Assembly: GCF_001683795.1 (NCBI RefSeq)
Contig: NZ_LIGX01000040.1
Coordinates: 62,001-126,000, forward strand
Reading direction: 5' to 3'
DNA: 64,000 nucleotides
Source: Neoakkermansia glycaniphila
GTDB taxonomy: Bacteria; Verrucomicrobiota; Verrucomicrobiia; Verrucomicrobiales; Akkermansiaceae
Part shown: positions 46,581-55,614 of the stretch, in pieces
Numbering within the stretch: the stretch's first letter is position 1
Layout: every line of letters begins with the position of its first letter
Program-made: the position numbers and the translations under genes
Notes under the pieces: model-generated
What the model saw: the letters and a program-made list of their open reading frames with translations, nothing else
Database searches by the model: none
Told to the model about the DNA's origin: nothing

Positions 46581-48002
46581 TCACTTGGCAACGGCTTTCA
46601 TCACATTGCCCAGAGCAGCAGACAATGAGCGCGCATTGGACAAGGGAACGTCCGTGTCGTATCCCCAGATCATCACACCGCCGATTTTCTGCCGAATGAT
46701 CTCCTGCCCCTTCTGCTTGATAAGGTCCGGACCGTTGAAGTAATGCTTCTTCTTCGACTTGGGATCGACGAACGTATTCTCCGAAGCCTTCATGCGCGGA
46801 AACGAGCTCACGATATAACTGTAGCCCTTCTGCTCGTCCCAGTTGCGGTTCTCCACCTCGTTCGAATAAAACGGCACTCCGGCCACGATCTTGCAGTCCG
46901 GCATACCCGCCTTGCGGCAGGTATTGATATCGTCCAGCATGGCCTGCATGGTGGAGTGTTCGCCGCCTTTGTCATAGCTCATCGTATTGCCCCAGTCCAG
47001 CTGATCCAGCACACTGGGAGAAGCCATCTTGTAATAGGGTGTGAAAGCCGCCGTCACGGAGCATCCCTGCTCGAACAGCACGGGCTTCACCTCGCAGAGC
47101 AGCCACGCGAAATTCTGCCAGTCCTCATCGTTGTCCGGATATTCCCAGTCGAAATCGACACCGTCGAAGCCGTGCTTCTTGACGTACTCGCCCAGCGTCT
47201 TCGCCAGCTTCATCCTCTTGTCAAGAGATGCGCTCGTCGCTTTCAAACCGGGCGACGAATGGGCGATGCCGAGAATGATGGATACCGGACGTTTGCCGCG
47301 CAGCTTCTTGAGCTTTTCCAAACCCTGCAGGAATTTCGGATCCTCGCCGCCTACGATATTGCCCTCCTGATCGACGCTCACATTGAAATAGATGATATCG
47401 GTAATCAGTTTGAAATGGTCGGGCTGCAGCAGATCCGGGAACCAGTCCACCAGATTCGAACTGCGGAAATACGGCACGACGCGGTATTTGAACGGGAACA
47501 CCTTGGCAGCACCCGCAGGAGAAGGATTCTCGATCTTCGCCTGCTGGCCGTTCACCGTCACATTCGTGCATTCCGCATCCACCTTCGCATTGCCGGGGGC
47601 GGATTTCTTCATATCCACCACCAGCCAATAATAGGCATCACCGGAAGCCGGAAGATTCTGGTTGCCAGCGAACGAAATTTCCCGGCCACCCTTTTTGACC
47701 ATCTTCATATCGACGGGTTTCGCCCGGTAGTGGTCGGGAGCATTCAGCGAGAAGTAGGGTGTGCCGCCGGAACAGTACAGCGTTACATTGCCGATGGATT
47801 TCAGATCGCTCGTTCCTTCGAAATCGAACGTCAGCTTGTCCAGCTTCCCGGCCTGCCCGTCCGCTATGCGCACGCGAAGCAGGGGTTGTTTTTCCAGTCC
47901 GGCGTAAAATACGGGCTGTGTCTGGGAGCATACGGCTTCCACGGCCTGAGCGGCCGTACCGGCACAAAGGCTCAAAATGAGCGTTTCTAGAATGCGTGAC
48001 AT
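46581..48002 (-). CDS. Exported GH18-family glycosidase with sialidase-N-like domain
   Basis: 473 residues from ATG 48002, with a signal peptide (MSRILETLILSLCAGTAAQA). Residues about 25-165 resemble the small beta domain found at the N-terminus of some BNR sialidases (FEGTSDLKSIGNVTLY, GDAYYWLVVDMKKSA). The rest is a GH18 barrel with DGVDFDWE (280-287; Glu287 is the acid), YKMASPSVLDQLDWGNTMSYD, and GGVMIWGYDTD. GH18 covers chitinases and endo-beta-N-acetylglucosaminidases; a host-glycan role is plausible for this kind of organism but not shown. Confidence 0.85.
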   Translation of the reverse strand: MSRILETLILSLCAGTAAQAVEAVCSQTQPVFYAGLEKQPLLRVRIADGQAGKLDKLTFDFEGTSDLKSIGNVTLYCSGGTPYFSLNAPDHYRAKPVDMKMVKKGGREISFAGNQNLPASGDAYYWLVVDMKKSAPGNAKVDAECTNVTVNGQQAKIENPSPAGAAKVFPFKYRVVPYFRSSNLVDWFPDLLQPDHFKLITDIIYFNVSVDQEGNIVGGEDPKFLQGLEKLKKLRGKRPVSIILGIAHSSPGLKATSASLDKRMKLAKTLGEYVKKHGFDGVDFDWEYPDNDEDWQNFAWLLCEVKPVLFEQGCSVTAAFTPYYKMASPSVLDQLDWGNTMSYDKGGEHSTMQAMLDDINTCRKAGMPDCKIVAGVPFYSNEVENRNWDEQKGYSYIVSSFPRMKASENTFVDPKSKKKHYFNGPDLIKQKGQEIIRQKIGGVMIWGYDTDVPLSNARSLSAALGNVMKAVAK

Positions 48003-48091
48003 CGCCTGCAACGGTAACACAATTTCCGTTGCAGGTCAAGATGGCCCCGCGTCGGCGCAGACTACATGCCGCAGACGGCGGATGCAAAGCA

Positions 48092-50329
48092 TCACCGGGG
48101 AATCTCGCCGACAGTCGTGCGGTTGTTGCGCCCGTCATCCCAGCCGGAGGGAGCCTGCCCGCCGCCGGAAGGAGCAGCGGCATCATCGCCGGCAGAGGGA
48201 GCAATCGCCGGGCGATCCGCTGCGGGAAGTTCCGGCACATTGATTTTCTGGGCATTCGCATCCTCCACCAGAGTGGCTTTCACATCATCCTTCACGCTTT
48301 CGAAAAACTTCTTCACGATGGATGCCGCCACGCGCCCCCCCGCGATCACTTCATGAGGACTGCCCTCATACAGGGCTGCATACGCATAGCGGGGATTATC
48401 GCTCGGCAGGAATCCGGCGAACCATGCCAGGAGGCACTCGTCGCTCTCCTTGCCCCACTGGGCGGTGCCCGTCTTACCGGAATTGGAAGTATAGCTCAAG
48501 GCGGCGCGGCTGCCGGTGCCGCCGTCCACGACGGCGCGCATCCCCTTGCGCACAACGGCGCAGGCATCCTTGTAATCCGTCAGATTATTCTGAATCTCCG
48601 GCATATTGGCGTTATACACCACATTGCCGTTGATATCGAGAATCTGCTTGACCAGATGAAGCTTGGGAAGATAGGTGCCGTTCGCAATGCCGCACATGGC
48701 ATGCGCCACCTGCAAAGGAGTCGCCAGCAGCACTCCCTGCCCGATCGACATATTGGCGCTATCGCCTTCCAGATAAGGCTTGTCCTTCGTCCGGTTCATC
48801 CTCCGCGACATGAACAACTCGTCGGGCACGCATCCCGCCTTGTCGGGAAGCGGAATACCCGTCGTCGAACCGTAGCCGAAACGGCGGGCCGTATCCATCA
48901 GCAGGCGCGTTTCGTTCTTCATCCTGTACACGGCAGCCTTGTACATGAACACATTGTTCGACGATGCCAACGCCTGCACGCAATTGATGGAACCGGCCGG
49001 ATTCTTGCTGTGGTTGCGGAAAATGTGATTGCCGATCGTAATCGAAGCGGGACAATCGATCAGCGTATCCTCCGTAATGGCCCCGTTGTACAGGGCCGAA
49101 GCGACGGTAATCGCCTTGAAAGTCGAAGCAGGAGGATACACGCCTGCAAAGGCGCGGGAGACGAGCGGGCTGCTGGGATCGTTGCGCAGCTTGTCATATT
49201 CCTTCTGCGAAATGCCCGGCACGAAGGAATTCGGATCGAAGGTAGGATTCGAAGCCATGGCCAGAACCTCACCTGTCCGGCAATCGAGAATGACCAGCGC
49301 GCCGCGTTTCGCCGTACCCTGCAAAGCCTTCTCCGCCAGTTTCTGCCACTTCGCATTCAGGGTCGTCACCACCGTACCGCCGGGCTTGGGTGGAGACTGG
49401 ATATTGTTGATCAGCTCCTTGCCGTTTTCATCGAACATCAGGCGGCGCACGCCGGGCCTGCCAGTCAACTGCGCGTCGTATTTCTGCTCCAGGCCGGAAC
49501 GCCCCTCGCTGAACTCGAACACGGGGTCGTTGTAATTGATCGGCCCCTTCGCCAGCTTGCTTTTCACGCCCGGATGGCCAAGCAGATGGCATGCGCTGTT
49601 CTTGCCGGGGTAAGTGCGGATATATTGGGGAGACAATTCCGCCGCCTCGATCTTTTGTATGCGCTTGCGATACTTGTCGGCATCCTTGGCACGGAGCACA
49701 TCGGAAATGGGAAGAGGCAGCCACCGGCGATCCCGGTAATGCGCAATCAGATCTTCATCCTTGAATTCACCTACCTCAATACCGAGGCGGGCCACTTCGG
49801 CCAGGCAGTTGCGGGCCACGGACAAAATATGGGCATCGCTCTCATCCTTCAACTGCCCGAACACGATGGAAGCGCGGTAAGCGACTTCCGACTGCGCCAG
49901 AGGGTTGCCGAAACGGTCGGTAATCTGGCCGCGCGGAGCGGGAATCAGCAGGGAAATCGTCCGTGCATCCTTGCGGGTGCTGGCATACGTCACCCGGGAA
50001 GGGTCAAACGGATCCGTACCGATGGCGGGTTTTGTCGGCAGCGGCTTGTAGGTGGGCAGAGTTCCCACATTGCCCGGTGTCGGAGTATCCGGCACAGCCT
50101 CGAACTCCGGAGCTTCGTCCACGCCTTCGCGTTCACCCGTACCCGACACCGTATCCGTACGGTCGCCGGCCATCTTCACCGTCTGCACCACATCTTCTTC
50201 CACCTCTTCGGCAATCGGCGGCTCCGTGGCGTCGACAGGATCGGCGACAACACTTTGAGCATGCACAAACCCCTGACCGGCAATGGAAAGGGATACACTA
50301 CAGGAAAGGAGGAAACGAAGCAGGGACAT
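48092..50329 (-). CDS. mrdA: PBP2-like peptidoglycan transpeptidase
   Basis: Class B penicillin-binding protein of 745 residues from ATG 50329. The transpeptidase motifs are SxxK in PPASTFK (Ser402), SSNN, and KTG in SGKTGTAQWG; the dimerisation part includes APRGQITDRFG. Unusually, the N-terminus (MSLLRFLLSCSVSLSIAGQGFVHAQ) reads like a cleavable signal peptide with an AQ/AxA site, followed by an acidic, Pro/Thr-rich stretch of about 75 residues. PBP2 is normally membrane-anchored. A Gly/Pro/Ala-rich tail ends the protein. No rodA or mreC is nearby. The gene symbol is by family; PBP3-type function cannot be excluded. Confidence 0.85.
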   Translation of the reverse strand: MSLLRFLLSCSVSLSIAGQGFVHAQSVVADPVDATEPPIAEEVEEDVVQTVKMAGDRTDTVSGTGEREGVDEAPEFEAVPDTPTPGNVGTLPTYKPLPTKPAIGTDPFDPSRVTYASTRKDARTISLLIPAPRGQITDRFGNPLAQSEVAYRASIVFGQLKDESDAHILSVARNCLAEVARLGIEVGEFKDEDLIAHYRDRRWLPLPISDVLRAKDADKYRKRIQKIEAAELSPQYIRTYPGKNSACHLLGHPGVKSKLAKGPINYNDPVFEFSEGRSGLEQKYDAQLTGRPGVRRLMFDENGKELINNIQSPPKPGGTVVTTLNAKWQKLAEKALQGTAKRGALVILDCRTGEVLAMASNPTFDPNSFVPGISQKEYDKLRNDPSSPLVSRAFAGVYPPASTFKAITVASALYNGAITEDTLIDCPASITIGNHIFRNHSKNPAGSINCVQALASSNNVFMYKAAVYRMKNETRLLMDTARRFGYGSTTGIPLPDKAGCVPDELFMSRRMNRTKDKPYLEGDSANMSIGQGVLLATPLQVAHAMCGIANGTYLPKLHLVKQILDINGNVVYNANMPEIQNNLTDYKDACAVVRKGMRAVVDGGTGSRAALSYTSNSGKTGTAQWGKESDECLLAWFAGFLPSDNPRYAYAALYEGSPHEVIAGGRVAASIVKKFFESVKDDVKATLVEDANAQKINVPELPAADRPAIAPSAGDDAAAPSGGGQAPSGWDDGRNNRTTVGEIPR

Positions 50330-50338
50330 TGCGCGTGC

Positions 50339-50367
50339 AATATACCATCGAACACGCTCGCCCACAA
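50339..50367 (-). promoter_or_regulatory. Candidate promoter of the PBP2-like gene
   Basis: Minus strand TTGTGG (50367-50362), 17-base spacer, TATATT (50344-50339), nine bases before ATG 50329, which makes upstream in-frame starts unlikely. Confidence 0.55.
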
Positions 50368-50414
50368 TCACTAATTATGTCTCCAAACATTTAGATTACT
50401 GCCTCATTCCATAC

Positions 50415-50443
50415 TTGCCCTGGCACAAAACATTGCACATACT
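50415..50443 (+). promoter_or_regulatory. Sigma70-like promoter of dapL
   Basis: TTGCCC (50415-50420), 17-base spacer, CATACT (50438-50443); ATG 50453 is nine bases on. Confidence 0.6.
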
Positions 50444-50452
50444 TCCGATGAT

Positions 50453-51691
50453 ATGGCACGCATCAACGAACATTTCCTCAAACTCCAGGCCGGATACCTT
50501 TTTCCGGAGATCGGACGCCGCGTTCAGGCCTTCGCCGCGGAACATCCCGACAAAGCCGGGCAAATCATCCGCTGCGGCATCGGCGACGTGACGGAACCCC
50601 TGCCTTCGGCTGCAATCGAAGCCATGCACAAGGCCGTCGACGACCTTGCCACGCATGAAAACTTCCACGGATACGGCCCCGAACAGGGTTACGCATGGCT
50701 CCGCGAAACCATCGCCCAAAACGCGTACGCCGCGCACGGCATCCGAGTCTCCGCCGATGAAATCTTCATCTCCGACGGCGCCAAGTGCGACATGGGCAAC
50801 ATCCTCGACATCTTCGGGCCAGACAACAGCATCGCCGTACCCGACCCCGTCTACCCCGTCTACGTCGACACCAACGTCATGAACGGAAACACCGGAAACA
50901 TTCAGGAAGACGGCACCTACGAAGGGCTCGTCTACCTGCCCTGCACTCCGGAAAACAACTTCGTGCCGGACATTCCCAAGGAAAAGGTGGACCTCATCTA
51001 CCTCTGCTTCCCGAACAACCCCACCGGAGCCGTCGCGCGCCGCAACGATCTGATCAAATGGGTCGAATACGCACTGGCGAACGATGCCATCATCCTCTAC
51101 GACGGAGCCTACGAGGCCTTCATCACCGATCCGCTGATTCCCCGCTCCATCTTCGACATCCCCGGTGCGCGCCGCTGCGCCATCGAATTCCGTTCCTTCT
51201 CGAAGCAGGGCGGCTTCACGGGTGTGCGCTGCGGCTACGTCGTCATCCCGCAGGAACTCACCGGCAAGGACGGCCAGGGCAACCGCGTCCCCGTCTCCCA
51301 GCTCTGGGCACGCCGCCACAGCACCAAATTCAACGGAGCAAGCTACATTGTCCAGCGCGGTGCGGCGGCTCTCTTTACCGAACAGGGCCTGCTCGAAACC
51401 CATACCCTCATCAGCCACTACCTCGGCAACGCCTCCCTGCTTGCCTCCGCCTGCCGCCAGGTCGGCCTGCGCGTCTGGGGCGGTGAAAACGCCCCCTACA
51501 TCTGGGTCGAATGCCCCAAAGGCACGAGCAGCTGGGAAATGTTCGACAAAATGCTGAAAGAAGCCCTCGTCGTCATCACGCCCGGCGCGGGCTTCGGCTC
51601 CATGGGGGAAGGATTCTTCCGCATCTCCGCCTTCAACACGCGCGACAACGTGAACGAAGTGTGCCGGCGCATCCACAAGCTCTTTGCCTGA
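50453..51691 (+). CDS. dapL: LL-diaminopimelate aminotransferase
   Basis: PLP enzyme converting tetrahydrodipicolinate to LL-diaminopimelate in one step for lysine and peptidoglycan. 412 residues, the family length. Diagnostic segments: [66 protein letters not shown] and the PLP lysine K251 in [12 protein letters not shown]. DapL is typical of Verrucomicrobia, Chlamydiae and plants. The next gene follows after 11 bases. Confidence 0.96.
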   Translation: MARINEHFLKLQAGYLFPEIGRRVQAFAAEHPDKAGQIIRCGIGDVTEPLPSAAIEAMHKAVDDLATHENFHGYGPEQGYAWLRETIAQNAYAAHGIRVSADEIFISDGAKCDMGNILDIFGPDNSIAVPDPVYPVYVDTNVMNGNTGNIQEDGTYEGLVYLPCTPENNFVPDIPKEKVDLIYLCFPNNPTGAVARRNDLIKWVEYALANDAIILYDGAYEAFITDPLIPRSIFDIPGARRCAIEFRSFSKQGGFTGVRCGYVVIPQELTGKDGQGNRVPVSQLWARRHSTKFNGASYIVQRGAAALFTEQGLLETHTLISHYLGNASLLASACRQVGLRVWGGENAPYIWVECPKGTSSWEMFDKMLKEALVVITPGAGFGSMGEGFFRISAFNTRDNVNEVCRRIHKLFA

Positions 51692-51702
51692 TATCCGGCA
51701 GC

Positions 51703-52668
51703 ATGCACCCTCTTCGGAACCCCATGATCCTGCTTGGAGCCATGGGGTTCCTCTGTTCATGCGGCGAGAAAACGGAATCGCGCTCCTCGCCTCCGTCCGG
51801 CCTCGCGGAACACGCAGAACTCCGTGCATGGACCATGACCCGCCCCATGGCGGGAACCGCCTTCACGGCCCATCTCTACACGAACCTGCCTGCCTCCGAA
51901 GTCGAAAAAGCTCTTGCTCGTGCCTTCGAGGCTGCAGCAGCTTTGGAAAAAACACTCTCCTGCCGGGATGCCGCAAGCGAACTGAACCGCCTCAACAATG
52001 CCCCGTCCGGCAGCCCCTTCCCCATCTCCCGGCCGCTCGCCCAATCCCTGCAACTGGCCTGCCGCCTCGCGGAAGAAACGGACGGAGCCTACGATCCCAC
52101 CCTCGGCCCGTGCATCCGCCTGTGGCACCGCGCGCGCAGCCGGGGAGAACTGCCCGCCGAGGCCGAACGACTGCAGGCACTCGCCGCATCCGGCCATGAA
52201 AAACTCAAGATAGCAGAAACCACCGCGACCAAACTCGTTCCCGGCATGCGCATCGACCTCGGCGGCATCGGCAAAGGCATGATGCTGGACGCCATGGCCT
52301 CCGAACTCCGCCAATCCGGCATCCCCCGCTACCTCCTCACGGACACAAGCGACCTCCTTGCCGGAGAGCCTCCGCCCGGCAAAACAGCATGGGAATACAA
52401 GGACTCCGGCGGAAAGATCATCCCCCTCCTGAACGAAGCGGCATCCACATCGGGAGGAAACAGGCAAAACATCGTCATTGGGAGCCGAAGCTATGCCCAC
52501 GTGATCGACTCCCGCACGGGGCTGGGCATCCGGGCTGATCTTCCTCCGGCTACCGTTCACGCCCCTACCGCAGCGGAGGCCGATGCCCGTGCCACGGCTG
52601 CCGCCGTACGTGCGGCCCGATGCGCCCCGCCGCAACGGGAGATGAAAGAAGCTTGCCAAACACAGTAA
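51703..52668 (+). CDS. apbE: ApbE-like FAD:protein FMN transferase, divergent, probable lipoprotein
   Basis: 321 residues. The N-terminus (MILLGAMGFLCSCGEK) looks like a lipoprotein signal. ApbE features present: AFEAAAALEKTLSCRDAASELNRLN, GAYDPTLGPCIRLWHRAR, RIDLGGIGKGMMLDAM, HVIDSRTGLG, and the C-terminal AEADARATAAAV. The usual glycine-rich VNxGG strand is replaced by LLTDTSDLLAG, and the protein is rather diverged, so FMN transfer should not be taken for granted. ATG 51703 or the in-frame ATG 51724 may start it. The promoter of dnaG lies in its last codons. Confidence 0.75.
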   Translation: MHPLRNPMILLGAMGFLCSCGEKTESRSSPPSGLAEHAELRAWTMTRPMAGTAFTAHLYTNLPASEVEKALARAFEAAAALEKTLSCRDAASELNRLNNAPSGSPFPISRPLAQSLQLACRLAEETDGAYDPTLGPCIRLWHRARSRGELPAEAERLQALAASGHEKLKIAETTATKLVPGMRIDLGGIGKGMMLDAMASELRQSGIPRYLLTDTSDLLAGEPPPGKTAWEYKDSGGKIIPLLNEAASTSGGNRQNIVIGSRSYAHVIDSRTGLGIRADLPPATVHAPTAAEADARATAAAVRAARCAPPQREMKEACQTQ

Positions 52669-52682
52669 AAACCTTGTACACT
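52653..52682 (+). promoter_or_regulatory. Candidate promoter of dnaG within the apbE end
   Basis: TTGCCA (52653-52658), 18-base spacer, TACACT (52677-52682), 24 bases before the dnaG ATG. Confidence 0.5.
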
Positions 52683-52706
52683 CCCCTCGACGGGAAACAG
52701 GCCACC

Positions 52707-54536
52707 ATGGGGAAAATCACGGAAGAATGCATACGCAAAGTGAAGGAGGCGACGGACATCGTCGAACTCATCAACAAGTATGTGCAGCTCAAACGCGCCG
52801 GAACCGCATGGAAAGGCTGCTGCCCATTCCACGCGGAAAAAACGCCCTCCTTCTCCGTCAACCCCTCGCGGCAATCCTTCAAATGCTTCGGTTGCGGAGT
52901 CGGCGGAGACGCCATCAAATTCATCATGATGTATGAAAACCTCGACTATCCCGAGGCCATACGCAAGCTGGCGGACATCTCCAGCATCCCCATCGTCGAG
53001 GAACAGGACAACCCGCAGGAACGCCGCCGCCAGAAACTCCGCAGCAAAATCATCGAAATCAACAACCTCGCGGCCGACTACTACCACCGCCTCCTCTGCC
53101 GATCGCCGCAGGCGGCCCACGTCCGCGAATACCTGAAGCAGCGCGAAATCGGCATCGACATCGCCAAGGCATGGCAGCTCGGCTGGGCTCCCGTCTCCAG
53201 CGACGGCCTCCAGCACCTTGCGGCGCAGAAAAACATCGCCGAGCCACTCCTCAAGGAAGCCTACCTCCTCGGCACCTCGCAAAGCGGCCGCACCTACACT
53301 ATCTTCCGCGACCGCCTCATGTTCCCCATCCGCAACATGCGCGGGGAAACCGTCGGATTCTCAGGCCGCATCATGCAGGCGGACCAGGACCCGCGCAAAT
53401 ACGTCAACACCGCCGAAACCGCAGCCTTCCACAAAAGCGACCTCCTCTTCGGCCTCTATCAGGCCCGCACGCACATACCCAAAAACGCAGACACCGCCAT
53501 CCTCTGCGAAGGGCAAATCGACGTCATCGCTTGCCATGAAAAAGCCGGGCTTCGCCACACCGTCGCCCCGCTCGGCACCGCCTTCACCGAAGAACACTTC
53601 CACCTCCTCCGCAAATGCGGCACCCGGCGCATCATCCTCTGCCTCGACGGCGACGCCGCAGGCATCAAAGCCAGTGAAAAAGACTTCCGCATCCTCGCAG
53701 CAGCAGGCATGGAAGTCTATCAGGCCGCTCTGCCCCCCGGCGAAGACCCGGATTCTCTCATCCGCCGAGACGGAGCAGATGCCCTTCGCACGCTCGTGGA
53801 GCAGGCACGCCCCTTCCTTGAAGTGCGCCTCGCCTACGAACAGGAAAACACCCCGACCGATTCCAATGCCCGCGCCGCACTGGCCCACCGCATGATCGAC
53901 CTCCTCCTCTGCATTTCCGACCCCATTGCGCGGGACGTCGCCACGGCGGACATGGCCAGCCGCCTGCACATCGGGCTGGAAGAACTGCGAACCGCCGTCT
54001 CCTCCGGAGCCAAAAAGGCCGAACGCATGAAAACGGGCCGCCGCCCCGCGCCCGCCGTCGATCCCGAAGAAACCGCCTATCGGCAGGCTCCCGTCGAAAT
54101 CGCCCGCCCTCTCGCCGTCCATCGCTCCATCATGGCCCTCTGCGAACTCGCCCTGTGCAACGACCGGGCGCAGGAACTCATCATCGACCGCATCGAAGAA
54201 CTCATGGAACCCATGCGCACCCTGCCCGGCGGCAGCATCCTCCAGAGCATACTGGAAGCCAGCCCCCCGCCCGGAGACGAAGAAGCATGGGCCGCCTTCC
54301 TCGGCACCCTGCCCGCCGGCCACGCACTCGCCCTGCGGGACATCCCCGTGCGGCACATCGAACTCTCCCGCCCCGAACACCACATTCAGGAAGCCTGCGC
54401 CGCCATCGCGCGAGTCACCCTCGAAATGCAGCGCGATGCCATCCGGGCCCGCCTGCAGGACCCCTCCGTTCCTCCCGACGAAAAACTCGAACTCTCCCGC
54501 CAGATCGTCGAAATCAACCGCATGCTCATCGAATAG
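52707..54536 (+). CDS. dnaG: DNA primase
   Basis: Makes RNA primers for replication. 609 residues from ATG 52707 (MGKITEECIRKVKEATDIV). The CHC2 zinc site is C39, H42, C60, C63. The TOPRIM domain shows CEGQIDVIACHEKAG and CLDGDAAG. The C-terminal helicase-binding part is present (about 430-609). The frame extends upstream into apbE, but the promoter and family N-terminus support 52707. It is not next to rpoD or rpsU as in many bacteria. Confidence 0.96.
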   Translation: MGKITEECIRKVKEATDIVELINKYVQLKRAGTAWKGCCPFHAEKTPSFSVNPSRQSFKCFGCGVGGDAIKFIMMYENLDYPEAIRKLADISSIPIVEEQDNPQERRRQKLRSKIIEINNLAADYYHRLLCRSPQAAHVREYLKQREIGIDIAKAWQLGWAPVSSDGLQHLAAQKNIAEPLLKEAYLLGTSQSGRTYTIFRDRLMFPIRNMRGETVGFSGRIMQADQDPRKYVNTAETAAFHKSDLLFGLYQARTHIPKNADTAILCEGQIDVIACHEKAGLRHTVAPLGTAFTEEHFHLLRKCGTRRIILCLDGDAAGIKASEKDFRILAAAGMEVYQAALPPGEDPDSLIRRDGADALRTLVEQARPFLEVRLAYEQENTPTDSNARAALAHRMIDLLLCISDPIARDVATADMASRLHIGLEELRTAVSSGAKKAERMKTGRRPAPAVDPEETAYRQAPVEIARPLAVHRSIMALCELALCNDRAQELIIDRIEELMEPMRTLPGGSILQSILEASPPPGDEEAWAAFLGTLPAGHALALRDIPVRHIELSRPEHHIQEACAAIARVTLEMQRDAIRARLQDPSVPPDEKLELSRQIVEINRMLIE

Positions 54537-54568
54537 CGCCCGCTGCCCGCCTTGCCGGAAGGATGCGC

Positions 54569-54598
54569 TTGCCAACAGTCCGCCCTTCATGCTAGACT
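54569..54598 (+). promoter_or_regulatory. Candidate promoter of the TPR-like membrane protein gene
   Basis: TTGCCA (54569-54574), 18-base spacer, TAGACT (54593-54598); leader of about 70 bases. Confidence 0.5.
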
Positions 54599-54676
54599 GG
54601 GCATACGGATCAAAAGCACCGGCTTTTCGTTTCGGCATGCCTGAACCATCTCACCCTCCACCACCGACTTCCTCCC

Positions 54677-55264
54677 ATGTTCACCATCTTCTTCCGGGCC
54701 TTTCTGATGATCGCGCCGGCCATTTTACTATCCATCTTTCTGCTTACCGACAATCTCGAATCCGCCGAGCAGGTCGCTCTGACCACCAGCAAACCCTTCA
54801 TGTGCGTGGTCTTCGGCATCTACGAAGCCATCCTCTTCAAAATATGGGTCATGCCCTATCTGGCCGACCGGATCGTGAAATTCCTCTACGGCGACCAAGG
54901 CAGCCTTGACGAAAGCATGGAACGCATCCTTCAGGACATCCGCGAAGGCCGCAAAGATGAAGCGCTCAAAGCTCTGGAAGCCTACACGGCGGACTATCCC
55001 CGCCACCTCACCGGCTGGACCGAACGCGCCAACCTCCTGCGCGACGGCTTCAAACGGCCGCAGGATGCCGTCAAAGTCCTTGAGGAAGCCGTCGCACACA
55101 TCTCCGGCAAGGAAGACAAGGCTCTCCTCCTCTACCGCATGGCGCGTATCTATGAACTCTCCCTCGACAACACGGCGGATGCGCAGAAAACCTACCGCCT
55201 GATCGCCGAACAATACCCGCGCACAGCCTACGGGCGGGAAGCTCTCGCTCACATTTCCGAATAG
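54677..55264 (+). CDS. Membrane-anchored TPR-like protein
   Basis: 195 residues. Two N-terminal hydrophobic segments (about 4-24 and 39-65) are followed by a soluble helical domain with TPR character: EALKALEAYTADYPRHLTGW, DAVKVLEEAVAHI, ALLLYRMARIYELSLDN, DAQKTYRLIAEQYPRTAYG. Such repeats bind other proteins; no partner is indicated. It has its own promoter and no close downstream neighbour in frame. Confidence 0.7.
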   Translation: MFTIFFRAFLMIAPAILLSIFLLTDNLESAEQVALTTSKPFMCVVFGIYEAILFKIWVMPYLADRIVKFLYGDQGSLDESMERILQDIREGRKDEALKALEAYTADYPRHLTGWTERANLLRDGFKRPQDAVKVLEEAVAHISGKEDKALLLYRMARIYELSLDNTADAQKTYRLIAEQYPRTAYGREALAHISE

Positions 55265-55389
55265 CCTCTTTTCCGGCATTCTTTTTCCAGCCGTTTCCGG
55301 CACATCCCGGCCCGCATTCCTCCGGCTTCCGGATGCTGTAAATCTATCTGTTTTTTAACAGGTCGTGCTTCCCGTGTGTCTTGCCTCAT

Positions 55390-55602
55390 ATGGACACACA
55401 TGAAACTCATCCAAAAAAGAAGGATAACGCGGAAGACGAAGGACTGAACGGTTTCTACCACCCTCTGGAAGAAGCCGAAAAATTGAACGAGGCCGGAGAA
55501 GGCCACCCTCTCAACATCATGTCAGACCTCTACTATGAATCCTCTTCGGAAGCGTTTCATGAACCTGAAACAAACTGGAAGAAAGAACAGAAAAAACAAT
55601 AA
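55390..55602 (+). CDS. Small charged protein of unknown function, upstream of gadC
   Basis: 70 residues from ATG 55390; very rich in Glu, Lys, His and Asn, with no hydrophobic helix and no Cys. It contains GFYHPLEEAEKLNEAGEGHP and DLYYESSSEAFHEPE. It is 12 bases upstream of the antiporter and on the same strand, so probably co-transcribed with gadC-glsA. A TTG at 55381 would add three residues. I recognise no family. Confidence 0.55.
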   Translation: MDTHETHPKKKDNAEDEGLNGFYHPLEEAEKLNEAGEGHPLNIMSDLYYESSSEAFHEPETNWKKEQKKQ

Positions 55603-55614
55603 ACCGACACAGCC

